From Symbiodinium natans (taxonomy: Eukaryota; Sar; Dinophyceae; Suessiales; Symbiodiniaceae): a stretch of 64,000 bases of DNA. Each line of letters opens with the position of its first letter. The first letter of the stretch is position 1. Below, in pieces: positions 46,972-56,867 of this stretch. Location: assembly GCA_905221605.1 (NCBI GenBank), contig CAJNDS010002603.1, positions 126,001-190,000 on the forward strand, written 5' to 3'. The position numbers and the translations under genes are program-made. The notes beneath the pieces are model-generated. The model worked only from the letters and a program-made list of their open reading frames with translations, searched no databases and was not told the origin of the DNA.

Positions 46972-47049
46972 GGTCACAGCCGTGTTCAGAGACTTTGGGA
47001 GTCAAGCAAGGAGACAGCCGCCACGAAAATCCAGGCCAGGTTTCGGCAG
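46972..47049 (+). CDS. IQ-motif exon, copy A
   Basis: HSRVQRLWESSKETAATK then IQARFRQ, the same frame as copy 1 at 41539. The upstream frame (TTFVAYESLSRERPVKG) may also be coding. Confidence 0.72.
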
Positions 47050-47283
47050 ACACCTTGCTGCAAAAATCCCTGCGCACTGTTAACCCCACAGCGTGCCCTC
47101 AAGCGTGCCCTCAAGTGTTACAAGGCCAATTTGACTTTAGCCCCCCACATAGACACCACAAGGCAAACGTGTTGCACCACACTGGTTTTCTCCACGTGAT
47201 GGGTAGTCAGTGATCATGGGCACTGGAGTGGTGGAGGTCCTTAGTTTCGACTTGTGGTTCGTTTGTTTGTCTCATCCACCAAG

Positions 47284-47357
47284 GAAGCAGGCAGCAGAAG
47301 AGGTTCAAAAGCGCAAGCAGCAGCAAAAGGAGGAAAGTGATGCAGCTACCAGGACTG
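47284..47357 (+). CDS. Coiled-coil exon KQAAEEVQKRKQQQKEE, copy A
   Basis: Same sequence as copy 1 at 41698, after CACCAAG|G. It lies 235 bp after the IQ exon and repeats the local order IQ exon then coil exon. Confidence 0.6.
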
Positions 47358-48396
47358 GGTTTCGGCATAGCTGCTGCGAGTGGAGACCACTGGATCGGGG
47401 CAAAGATTGCTGACGTGCACAAGTTAACGCCATCGCGCCCCGCCTCACCGCGGCCTCCGTGCTGCACCATTTTGCTCGGCGTAGGCTGTTCTCCTCACGG
47501 GCTCCATAGGGGTTCACAGCTGGACATGGCCTGAAATCGAACGGCGTCCGTAGAGTGGTCCTCAAGTCCGTGCTGCGACTGCGATGGAGAACGCGCCTGG
47601 TTGTGGTGCACCTGGCACATGCACACGCGCACCGGTGCACCAACGCACTGGCGCACCAACGCACCGACACACGGACACACTGTGCGATCATCCAAGGACC
47701 GCACGAATCAAGTGCCTGCTTAGTAGATTTCGATGCGCCACATCATCCGGTGGTTGATCGCGAAGCACCCACACTCCGGTCCCCCTTGCCCGTCCCTAGC
47801 CCTGACGTTTATTGAGGCTGTAACGTCCATCTGTCTGCTGGTATGCGAAGTACTTCCTGTTCTTTTGGCATGTAACAAAGCCCCAAAAAGAGACGCCAAC
47901 TCAGTGAAAGCAACACCCCTGCCACGCTTTCCACAAGCAAGCTCCTCCAAAAAAGGCACGTATTCTTCACAGCGAAAACTACATGAGAAACAAACATTTC
48001 GCTAGAGACAGACGTTGAGCTTTTGAGGCAGGGGGCTGTGCTGTCAGCTAGGGAACTTCAAGTTGAGTTCGGATTCTTCAACGAGGCCTGCAGAGGAGGC
48101 TGGCGAAGAAGAAGGCATGCCTCAACAAGAGGAGAAGGAGCAGCAACAGCCCGTGGAGGACCATTCACCCAGCTGCGGCATGTTTCACGGACCTTCAGCA
48201 CAATGACCACTTGGAAGATCCATGCAGTTTGGGTCGAGCCGTGCTGCTTTTCACTCAGGAGGTGAGTCCTGCAGGTGATGAGGAGTGAGCAGAGGGTTTA
48301 GGGTTTAAGGTTAGTTGTCAAGACTTGTCAACCACGTTTGTAGCCTACGAATCTTTGAGCAGAGAAAGGCCCGTTAAAGGCCCTCCATGGGATATC

Positions 48397-48474
48397 GGTC
48401 ACAGCCGTGTTCAGAGACTTTGGGAGTCAAGCAAGGAGACAGCCGCCACGAAAATCCAGGCCAGGTTTCGGCAG
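48397..48474 (+). CDS. IQ-motif exon, copy B
   Basis: Identical by eye to the copy at 46972-47049. Confidence 0.7.
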
Positions 48475-48708
48475 ACACCTTGCTGCAAAAATCCCTGCAC
48501 ACTGTTAACCCCACAGCGTGCCCTCAAGCGTGCCCTCAAGTGTTACAAGGCCAATTTGACTTTAGCCCCCCACATAGACACCACAAGGCAAACGTGTTGC
48601 ACCACACTGGTTTTCTCCACGTGATGGGTAGTCAGTGATCATGGGCACTGGAGTGGTGGAGGTCCTTAGTTTCGACTTGTGGTTCGTTTGTTTGTCTCAT
48701 CCACCAAG

Positions 48709-48782
48709 GAAGCAGGCAGCAGAAGAGGTTCAAAAGCGCAAGCAGCAGCAAAAGGAGGAAAGTGATGCAGCTACCAGGACTG
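48709..48782 (+). CDS. Coiled-coil exon KQAAEEVQKRKQQQKEE, copy B
   Basis: Identical by eye to the copy at 47284-47357. Confidence 0.58.
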
Positions 48783-49329
48783 GGTTTCGGCATAGCTGCT
48801 GCGAGTGGAGACCACTGGATCGGGGCAAAGATTGCTGACGTGCACAAGTTAACGCCATCGCGCCCCGCCTCACCGCGGCCTCCGTGCTGCACCATTTTGC
48901 TCGGCGTAGGCTGTTCTCCTCACGGGCTCCATAGGGGTTCACAGCTGGACATGGCCTGAAATCGAACGGCGTCCGTAGAGTGGTCCTCAAGTCCGTGCTG
49001 CGACTGCGATGGAGAACGCGCCTTGCAGTGGAGGATTGAGGAGGTGGGTTGATCTTTTCCCCTGAGCGCCTTTGGCGTTCGACGCACTACCGCATAGCTG
49101 TCAAAAAGCAACGCTCTGTTCGTACGTTCTTCTCCTGTGATGTCTGAGTTCTCCACCGACAAGTCTTGCGTGTGAAAGACTGTGAAGCTTGAGCATGAAC
49201 ACAAGCCTGACTTTGCTCGGAGAAACCTGTTTGAACCGGTTCTTACGGCACTTCGGCCATCTTCGGAAGCTAGGAGAGAGATGTAGAAGAGGGGATCTTG
49301 TGGTGTGGGAACTGCGGAGTATCTGCGAG

Positions 49330-49375
49330 GATCCAAGCGAGGTACCGTGGACGCCAAGCCAACAAGCAGGTCCAG
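49330..49375 (+). CDS. IQ-motif exon RIQARYRGRQANKQVQ
   Basis: Diverged duplicate of 43092-43137. The surrounding 240 bp (about 49320-49560) also match 43082-43322, including GATTGGTTGATGAGCAAGAA and ATCCAAGCCAAGGCAGCCAC-type sequence, so the unit duplicated is larger than the exon. Confidence 0.68.
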
Positions 49376-50229
49376 GACATGCGCGAAAGAAACCAGGCCG
49401 GGTGAAGAAGAGGTTTTACGTGGCATGCGGGACATCTTCACAGTTGTCCGAGCACGATCTGCTACTTACCTGGCGATTGGTTGATGAGCAAGAATGTCCG
49501 CAATCTTGCAGGTCCAAGCCAAGGCAGCCACGGCACCCTGGCTGGCATGATTTGACCTTGGAAAATTCACGAGAAGAACTGCGTAGGATACCTCCGTTTG
49601 AGTTTTTCCAATGAACAGGTAGCGTCCCATTGCGAATATCTTTCCGTGTGAGTAGAAGTAGCAACAGCACAGGCAGGGATGATTCGGGAGTCGGACTTTG
49701 GGTGGGCGCTTTCTAGGTGCTGGTAGGTACTGTTAGCTTCGTTCGATGCCGACGACTTCAACATGCGTCTTCGAATTTCTGGGTGGCGGTTGTACGGAGT
49801 TGTACAGAGTTGCACAATTTGTCCGCGCTCAATCCTGTTCCGTGCGGATGGTGCGCACATGTTTACATCGGTCCTGGTAAAGCAGCAAAATGCAGCAAAG
49901 CAGAAATCAAGCAGAGCCAGTGAGAGCAGGTGTAGCCTAGTGGTTTCAAAGCTGCATCAAAAACGTATCATGCACTGAGTCATACGGGGCATGTTCAGAA
50001 CTGTTGCGTTTCGAAGTTGCGCAGGATTGCATGGGCTCCGGGTTCTTTTGCTGTCGCCGCTGCCTCTCAGTGCTGCGCCAACTCACCCCGAATGCCTCCT
50101 TCTATGCAGCTTCAGTATTCCCACCGAGTCGCTGAGCATCGTCAAAGGGCCTAATAGCCCCTAAAAGCAAACAGTCCGCCCGGCATTCATGCAGTTTCAC
50201 TCTTTCGCTGGCAGCACGCAGTCCTGCAG

Positions 50230-50292
50230 GAGCAGGAAGAAGCCTGTGCCACAAAGATCCAGTCCATGTTCAGGCGCTCAGTGTCTCGCTAC
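50230..50292 (+). CDS. IQ-motif exon EEACATKIQSMFRRSVS
   Basis: Diverged duplicate of 43636-43698, again about 900 bp downstream of an RIQARYRG exon versus about 540 bp in the first pair. Confidence 0.62.
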
Positions 50293-52430
50293 AAGGGGAT
50301 GCAGGGTTATATGCTTCAAGCGTTTACCACGAGCATGACAAGCGTGCGTGACTTCGAGTTTTGCAGGCTGCCTGGGGTATCATGTCAGGTTGCAGCGCTA
50401 AGTCCGGTGAACACCAGCAGAATAATGTTGCAGCCTGTTATTCAGGGTTTGGGACTGTGTGGGGGTTCCGGTGGACGTCAATCAACAATTCAGATTCCAG
50501 CGCATTTTGAAGCTTGGGCGGTTCCCCGCTCCCGTTTCACGGTTTTTGAATCAGGCGTCTGGTCTGCGATTTCCCTGTCCTGGTCCGAGTCATTCGTTTT
50601 GGTTTCCGATACAGGCCTGGTTTCCGATTGTTCCATTTCTGGTTTCCGCTGTTCTGGTTCCCGATTTTGCCGTCGACCTGCAGTGGGCCCGTCTATGAGA
50701 ACAACCTAAACTTCAAACCCCAAACCTTAACCAAACCTCACAAGACCCCGAAAATCCAAGAAGCCAGGCCTTAGAAATCCAAGGGCTCCCTTGCCAGAGT
50801 GGCTTTGACCAGGACAGCCAAGAGGCCAGGCCTTCGAAATCCAAGCCTCCTTTTGCCTTAAGATTTCAAGGGGGCCTGGCCTTGAACCCGAGAGGCCGCT
50901 GCGAAATCAGGTTGGCCAAGCCCTCGAAATCTCAATTTGCAAGGGAGTCTATTTGTTTTCAAAGGCCAGCCATTTGAGAATCAGATAAAGTGTGGGTCCG
51001 TTTAAACAAGGTCCAAATCAGCTTTCAAATTAGTCTTTGGATAGAGCTCTGTTCAATGATAGGTGTCCGCAAGTGAAGGTGTGTGGATGCAGTTACTTCA
51101 TCTGAAAGATGAGCAGGCTTTTGCCAATCGCTTCAGCTGCTTGTTCATGGCTTACTTGCTTTACAAAAGGAATTAACTCGGACGATCGGCGTCGCGAAAA
51201 TTGCTATCAGATAAGGTTCAAAATGCACTCATGTCTGGCAAGCTGTTCTGCAGAAGCTTGTCATGACACAACGAATGACACAAGGAAGTTCTGGCGAATA
51301 CCAACCGCAATTGCTGACCGTCCACCGAAGGGCTCAAGCATGAGCAGCAAAACCAGTGGTGCGCTGGTAGCGGAAGCAGGCAAAGGAGAGAGCATTGGCC
51401 ACGGAGGGCTTGGAAGGCCTCTCCGGGAAAACCCTGCGAGTCGCCAGACGCTGGAAATTGCCGAGCTTGAAGAGGAGACTGGGACGAAACGGAGCTCACG
51501 CCCAAAAGGACGCAGCAAGCCCACACTCTGTACGATGCTGGTTCCAATCTGCTCGACATCTTGTCACGGCAGGAGAAAGTCGGAGAAAGCGCGGGTCCGC
51601 AGCCTCTTTTAAGCAGATGTAGCGGATTGTAGCGGTATACCTGCCCATCCAGGTAATCCAGCTAGACGTCGACATGAACTCTGTCCGAGAACCATCAGCT
51701 CCATACGGCGTTGAAGGTTTGTCCCCGAAACCTAAGCCCTAAGCCTCAGTGGATTGAGTGAGAGCCGGCCGAGTCTTTCCCTGCTGTGTGCGAGTGCGAG
51801 AGCCGCAGCCCTAAAGCGGAAGCGGACGAGGGACCTGAAGACCGGAACGCGAAACCCACAACCCGAGCCCGAGAGCTGTTTAAAGTTTGGGGTTTACATG
51901 GTTTGGGCCATTGGGGCCCTGAACTCGAAGCCCCAAAAGTCGAAAAGGACTGGATAGGGAATCCGGAGACTAGGGTTTGGGTTTTAGGGTTTTGGGGAGC
52001 CCGGATTTAAAACGGGTTTTAGGGAGTCTTCAATCAGGGTTAAGGGTCTTAGTGTGACTGGCTCCAGGTCCAGCATGCGGCAAAATATGGCCATGTGACC
52101 TTTCAGCTTCAAAGCTCTGCCTGCGCATGCAAGCTCACTTTCAACTACCCTTAACGACAACAAATATGAACTTTGGGGTCACACGACAAAACCACCGAGA
52201 GCGCTGGTATACACAGTTCTTTCCAGTGGTTGGCCGGATTCGAAAGCCCAAACGCGCCAAATCATTGAGTTCGCCTGCCAGGTTTTGCACAAGGCAAGCT
52301 CCAAAAAAAGACATTTGTCAACTGAGAGGACTTCTAGACATCAGAAACACTGATAGTAACTACTGCACTAAAAGCCAGTGGTTGAAAACACGACAGTAAA
52401 GTACTTGTGCCGTGGTTTTGCTGGGAGTTG
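50293..52430. other. Stretch between IQ-type exons; no firm exon
   Basis: Frames at 50266-50709 and 51109-51612 are open but show no motif. TAGGGTTT-like words near 51965-51995 are isolated and not a telomere array. Confidence 0.45.
50700..50965. repeat. Degenerate AGGCCAGGCCTT / GAAATCCAAG repeats
   Basis: Several imperfect units such as AGCCAGGCCTTAGAAATCCA and AGGCCAGGCCTTCGAAATCC, spaced roughly 60 bp. No coding role is seen. Confidence 0.65.
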
Positions 52431-52434
52431 GGAG

Positions 52435-52714
52435 GCAGAAGCAAGCGGCAAGCGAAGTCCAGGCCAGGCGCAAAGAGAAGCAACAAAACGACGATGGGAC
52501 AGTGGACTCCCAGCCAGCCGACGTGGACAGATATGAGACAGATGTCGAGTTGGAAAGCGAGCTTGTGAGGCAAGGGGCTGTCAGCTGTTGCAGGGAACTT
52601 CGCGTTGAGTTCGGATCGTTCAACGAGGCCTGCGGAGGAGGTCAGCGAAGTCGAAGCCATGCTTAAGCAAAAGGAGAAGGAACAGCAACAGCTCGTGGAG
52701 GACAAGTCGCCCAG
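52435..52714 (+). CDS. Coiled-coil exons QKQAASEVQARRKEKQQN and PAEEVSEVEAMLKQKEKEQQ
   Basis: The first frame (about 52435-52590) reads QKQAASEVQARRKEKQQN, DDGTVDSQPADVDRYET and DVELESELVRQGAV. A second, after a frame change (about 52608-52714), reads STRPAEEVSEVEAMLKQK and EKEQQQLVEDKSPRHG. Both are diverged relatives of frames in 46492-46750, and both keep their reading frame through substitutions, supporting coding. Likely the last recognisable unit of the IQ/coiled-coil array. Confidence 0.62.
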
Positions 52715-52759
52715 GCATGGCAATTTTTTTTCCGATTCCCCGTGGTTCAAATTCTTATG

Positions 52760-54249
52760 ATTACTATTACTATTATTATGAGCGCCTGAGCTTCGATGAC
52801 TCCATTCTGTGGCTAATCATTCGGCTAATCAAGGGTGGAAGGCATGTTGGGTGCGAAGCACGAAGCAAGACCCATGGCGCCCTTGCTGCATCTTTTCGCG
52901 GGCTTCGGCACAGCGACGGCTTGGAAAATCCATGCAGTTTGTGCCGAGCTATATATGCCTCTTTTGACTCAGGCCGTGAGTCCTGCAATTCCGGAAGGAG
53001 ATGAAGAGGAGTGAGCAGAGGCGTACAGCATTGGCGGAACTTGCACAGACTGCCGCATTGTTTCTTGAGTTTCAAGACAGTTTGTGCATCGCTTGCTTCC
53101 GGTCTACGCTTCAAAAACGAAGCGAGACCTGTAATTACGCATGTTGAACCCAGAGGTCCTCCCCAAGGGAGTCCTTCAAGCGGGCCCCGTGCAGCGAAAA
53201 AGTTCTGCAGCAACAATGGTGCGCGCACTCGTGCACACACACACACACACAGCTTAGTAGAGGAGCGAGGGATTGCGATTGCTATCACGCGCAGAGCTCA
53301 GACGTGGGCCTCTTGTCCGGGCGCCGGGGGCGCCAGGAGGAAAGGGAACAGGCGCACAACCCCCGCTCTGCTTTGCTAATAGGATCCAATGGGCACATCT
53401 GCACGCTGACTGGCATACGGCATATGCTTCAGATACGGCAGTGCTCCACAATGCTGTCCGCCGTGAGATTTCTCCAAGACATCCTGGCCAGCAGGTCATG
53501 GGCTGCGCCCACGCACCCCCACCGCCACAGGGCCCTACAACAGGCTGAACATGTGCATGCACTGCCTTTTGTTATGTTGTGGCGAGCTATACAGTAATAC
53601 AAAGAGTTGTACAAGCATGCTCAGGCGCCCATCCGAATTTGTTGCGAAGACCTTGTTCGAAAGTTGAGGCTAGTGGTGGCTGCGTCCTGTTGCTTTGATT
53701 GTCCATCGAAACCCGCTCTTGAAGCGGCCAGGCCAATTGCACTGCAGGTGGGACTGCAAGGAACCCAGATACAAAGAACTGACACGAAGATATGCAAAGC
53801 CGAGGTAGGGCCAGTCGCATGATTTTTGTTGTCTATCACCCCTGGCTTTGTGAAGAGTTACAATGATGCAAACAGATGCCGCCATGCTACATCGCCCATC
53901 AGCTTGACACGCATGGTCAACTTTCATGGCGCATGATGGGACTCAAGTACTGCGCTGTGTAACCTGGGTCCTGAGTTTCTGACAAAAGGCACACCAGATG
54001 CACGTAGACTCTTATGTTGGGGCAGCGAGCCTTTGACTGTCTAGATGTAGCTTGCACAACCATGGCATGGAACCTACCAGAAGCCGGCGTAAAGACCAAG
54101 AACGGGATGAGCAGGCTACGCTGGGAGCACTCGCCCGTGCGAATCGGGCAACTCAGCTGGCACACCATCTGCCCCTAAGCTGCACTCGGTGAAGCATGCG
54201 CTGCAGCCAAGCCAAGAATGTCCCGAGTTGAACTCCACTGCTAGTGCAG
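52760..54249. other. No firm exon; contains (CA)n
   Basis: An (AC)n tract lies at about 53233-53252. Open frames on both strands show no motif. Upstream exons of the gene at 54250 may lie here but are not recognisable. Confidence 0.5.
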
Positions 54250-56068
54250 GCACTCGTTCATTGAAGCCAATCGGGGCAAGAAGTTCGCAGCACTGGCAGA
54301 AGAATTGGAAAAGGCGGAAAAGGCATCGGCTCTTCAAGCGGCGCATCTTCAACGTCAGCTTGCCGTGCTTGGTCTGCACAGCACTCAGCACCGGATGTCA
54401 GAGGAGCCGAACATGTCGCACATGTCGAACCTGATGCGGGGTGTGCAGAGCGTGAACTGGGCGAGAGGCGCGCGCTACATGCGCTATGGCCCAGGATGCC
54501 ACTGCAGCGATTGCATGGCAAGTTTGGAGCTGGATGCTTTGGACCGGCTTCCGTGCAGCAAGGCCATGGCTCATACTGTGCACAGCGAGAGCTTCAGTCA
54601 TGATGCCTCTGATGCCCAGCCAAATGGCGATTCGCACTCGAGACCGAGGGCCTTGTTTACGCGCGAAAGCGACGACACTTTTCAAGACCATCTGCAGCTT
54701 TTCATGGCAGCTGGTGCTCGCCTTGCCGCTGCAACATCTGCTCTGGAGTGCACCCGCCTCGAGCACATGGACACGGGGATTGCAGAGTCACCCCACAGCG
54801 AAGAGGACAGGCCGGAGTCTCCGAACACATCGGCAGAATTGCAGTTGGACAGGCGACCAAACTCGATGACAGCAGGCAGCGGCCGAGTGCCAGGCTTACA
54901 AGATTTAGCTGTGATGCGGCGAAAGAGGAATGACGCCCCTCCTGCACTTCGACAGCACCTGCAGGAGATTTTGAACTCAGCAGCAACGAGCTCAGATGCG
55001 CCCTTTCCAGTGGCAACGGCAGCCGGCAATGGGATCGACACGCCCCTGGCAAATGACAAGCTCTTTGATGCATTCCTTGAAGATGTCTCAAAGAAGGCTC
55101 GTGCGCACCAGCAGCAAACCAGGATCGAACCGGTTGCAGAACATGCCGTGGATCATCCGGGATACCCAAAGGTTGCCGCCGATGGACTTGATGGATGCCA
55201 CAGCATGGAAGTCGCAGAAGCGCGGGCGGGTGATGCGGGTGATTCGGGTGTTGAAGTTGATGTTGAGTTAAACCCTGATGAGCACACGCTTGGCGGGGCG
55301 TCCGATGTTGATCAAGCTGCGCTTCCGACTGGATGGACTTGCCGGAACCCCGAGAAATGGAAGAACGCCAGCACCTTTCTACTGTCATCAGCCGCTACGG
55401 AGCGAGGTGATGCTGCCGAGCCTGCCGATGCCCACAGCATGCACCCAGAGATTTTGCAGGAGCGAAGGCTGTTGCAAAGGGCAGACTTGCAGCTGCAAGC
55501 CCAGGCAGCCATGCTTCATATAGCTGCAAGGGTAAGACAGCGTTCATTGCTTAAATCCTTCGTTGACCACCGAGATGTCGGTGGAAGCCTTGCGCATCTT
55601 CGTGCCACGCAGCGCCGGACAGAAGACGCGAAGCGGACTTTGGCACGGGCTGTGGAACGGTGTGCTGGAAGCCCAGCTGTCCGAAAAGTGCTGACATGCT
55701 GCGTGGAGGCGACAGTGGCTGCCTATGATGCCGAAAGGGTTTATGCTGGCTCAGGAACACATGGAACACATTCGCCCTTGCCAGAGTTGGAGCGCGAAAT
55801 GGCCCGTGCTTTGCAGTCGATCAGTAGATGCCGTCGGCTACTTGTAGAGCTGGCAGCGCCGAAGACATCGGTGGTTCAGGAGGAATCTGGGCCCGCGTCG
55901 GATCTTCAGCCCTTTGCACCTGGCTCGAGGCTGCGCGATCGATGGGCAGAAGTGTACGCGGATCTTCTCCAGTCCGAGGACTCCAAGGACTCCACGATCA
56001 CTGTGCGTACAAGGCAGGGCATCGCCTGGGCCAAGGTGCCTCAAGTGACTCAAGTGCAAATGCCCTAG
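54250..56068 (+). CDS. Long single exon of an unknown, partly coiled-coil protein
   Basis: After CTAGTGCAG|G the frame is open for about 605 codons to TAG at 56066-56068; an in-frame TAG upstream of the acceptor shows the exon starts here. It opens with a strong amphipathic helix (FAALAEELEKAEKASALQ). A His/Ser/Asp-rich linker follows, with a small Cys cluster (CHCSDC). The C-terminal 200 residues are again helical and Arg/Glu-rich (RRLLQRADLQLQAQAAML, ELEREMARALQSISRCRR). A short GWTCRNPEKW segment recalls a WW-like turn but is not convincing. No domain is recognised. In a locus with 30-90-nt exons, an 1.8-kb exon is exceptional. It may be the last exon of a gene that starts upstream. Confidence 0.75.
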
Positions 56069-56570
56069 AAGCACCGCAGCAGCTCGTGAAAGACAGTCCC
56101 GGTACCTCTTGTCGAAGCGCGTGGAGATTGCCAGAGATTGCCAAAGATTGCCAGACTCAACCCCAGGATGCGACCTGTGGAATCCCGTAGAACTGAGCGA
56201 TGAAGATGCCTCGAGCCGGCCGTCGGCGTCGACTTCGTTCAGCAAACAAGCACGAGTAGCAAGACATCGCCGTGAGATTGAATCTCATAAACCACCGGGC
56301 GTCTCTTCTTTTCTCACGAGTGTTTGCAGGCAGGCTGCCGAGGCCAAATTGGCAAAGGCACGAAGAGCAAAAAGACAAAAAAGAAACCAGCACACAGTAG
56401 ACTACCGTAGTGAATGGGGTCCCGTGTCGTCTCGAGTGGGAGTTGAGTGGCATGATCCACCGAGGTACTGGAAACCTATGCCGTCGTGCGGGTTCTTCGA
56501 GCAGAACTGGCTAGAAGCTTTGCCGCTGGCTGAGCAAAAGCTGCAGGTTTGTCAGGCCATGGCAGGTTAG
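56057..56570 (+). CDS. Open frame overlapping the end of the preceding exon; basic, unknown
   Basis: In another frame, about 170 codons run from just before the stop at 56068 to TAG at 56568-56570. The part after about 56150 looks like protein: an acidic/Ser segment (ELSDEDASSRPSAS), a Lys/Arg-rich helix (AAEAKLAKARRAKRQKRN), then Trp-rich sequence (EWHDPPRYWKPMPSCGFF, QNWLEALPLAEQKL). It may be the next exon of the same gene, reached through an intron near 56050, or a separate compact gene. No family is recognised. Confidence 0.5.
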
Positions 56571-56867
56571 GCCTACAAGAATCTGCAGAGCAGTGACAGC
56601 TCTGGCCGGCTCAACCGCTGAGCAGCGGGCAGCATTCCTGAAAGATTATGAATCAGAATCAGAGCGGGTTATAATGAGTATAGTCTAGTGGCAGGTGTTG
56701 TCTGACCCCAGGGCTTTCGGAGTTTGGATGCGTGATTGAGACTTTTGAGGTTTGAAAGCAGAGGTTCGTGGCCAGTGGCGGCGCAAGCATTCAACGTTCT
56801 GATCTGTACAGACCGCATCAACCTGTAAATGTAGCGGCCAAATTGTAGCGGCGTGCTATGCCTGGCC

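Larger units (their letters stand above)
46638..47598 (+). repeat. 961-bp segmental duplication, copy A
   Basis: Matches 48063-49023 at a constant offset of 1425 bp. I see only two substitutions by eye (CAGCGCG/CAGCCCG near 46723 and CTGCGCA/CTGCACA near 47072). It carries a Glu-rich exon frame (PAEEAGEEEGMPQQEEKEQQ, about 46660-46740), an IQ exon and a KQAAEE coil exon. Confidence 0.93.
48063..49023 (+). repeat. 961-bp segmental duplication, copy B
   Basis: Second copy of 46638-47598, in direct orientation, separated from copy A by 464 bp of unrelated DNA. Copy B continues into different sequence at CGCGCCT|TGCAG where copy A continues with CGCGCCT|GGTTG. Confidence 0.93.
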
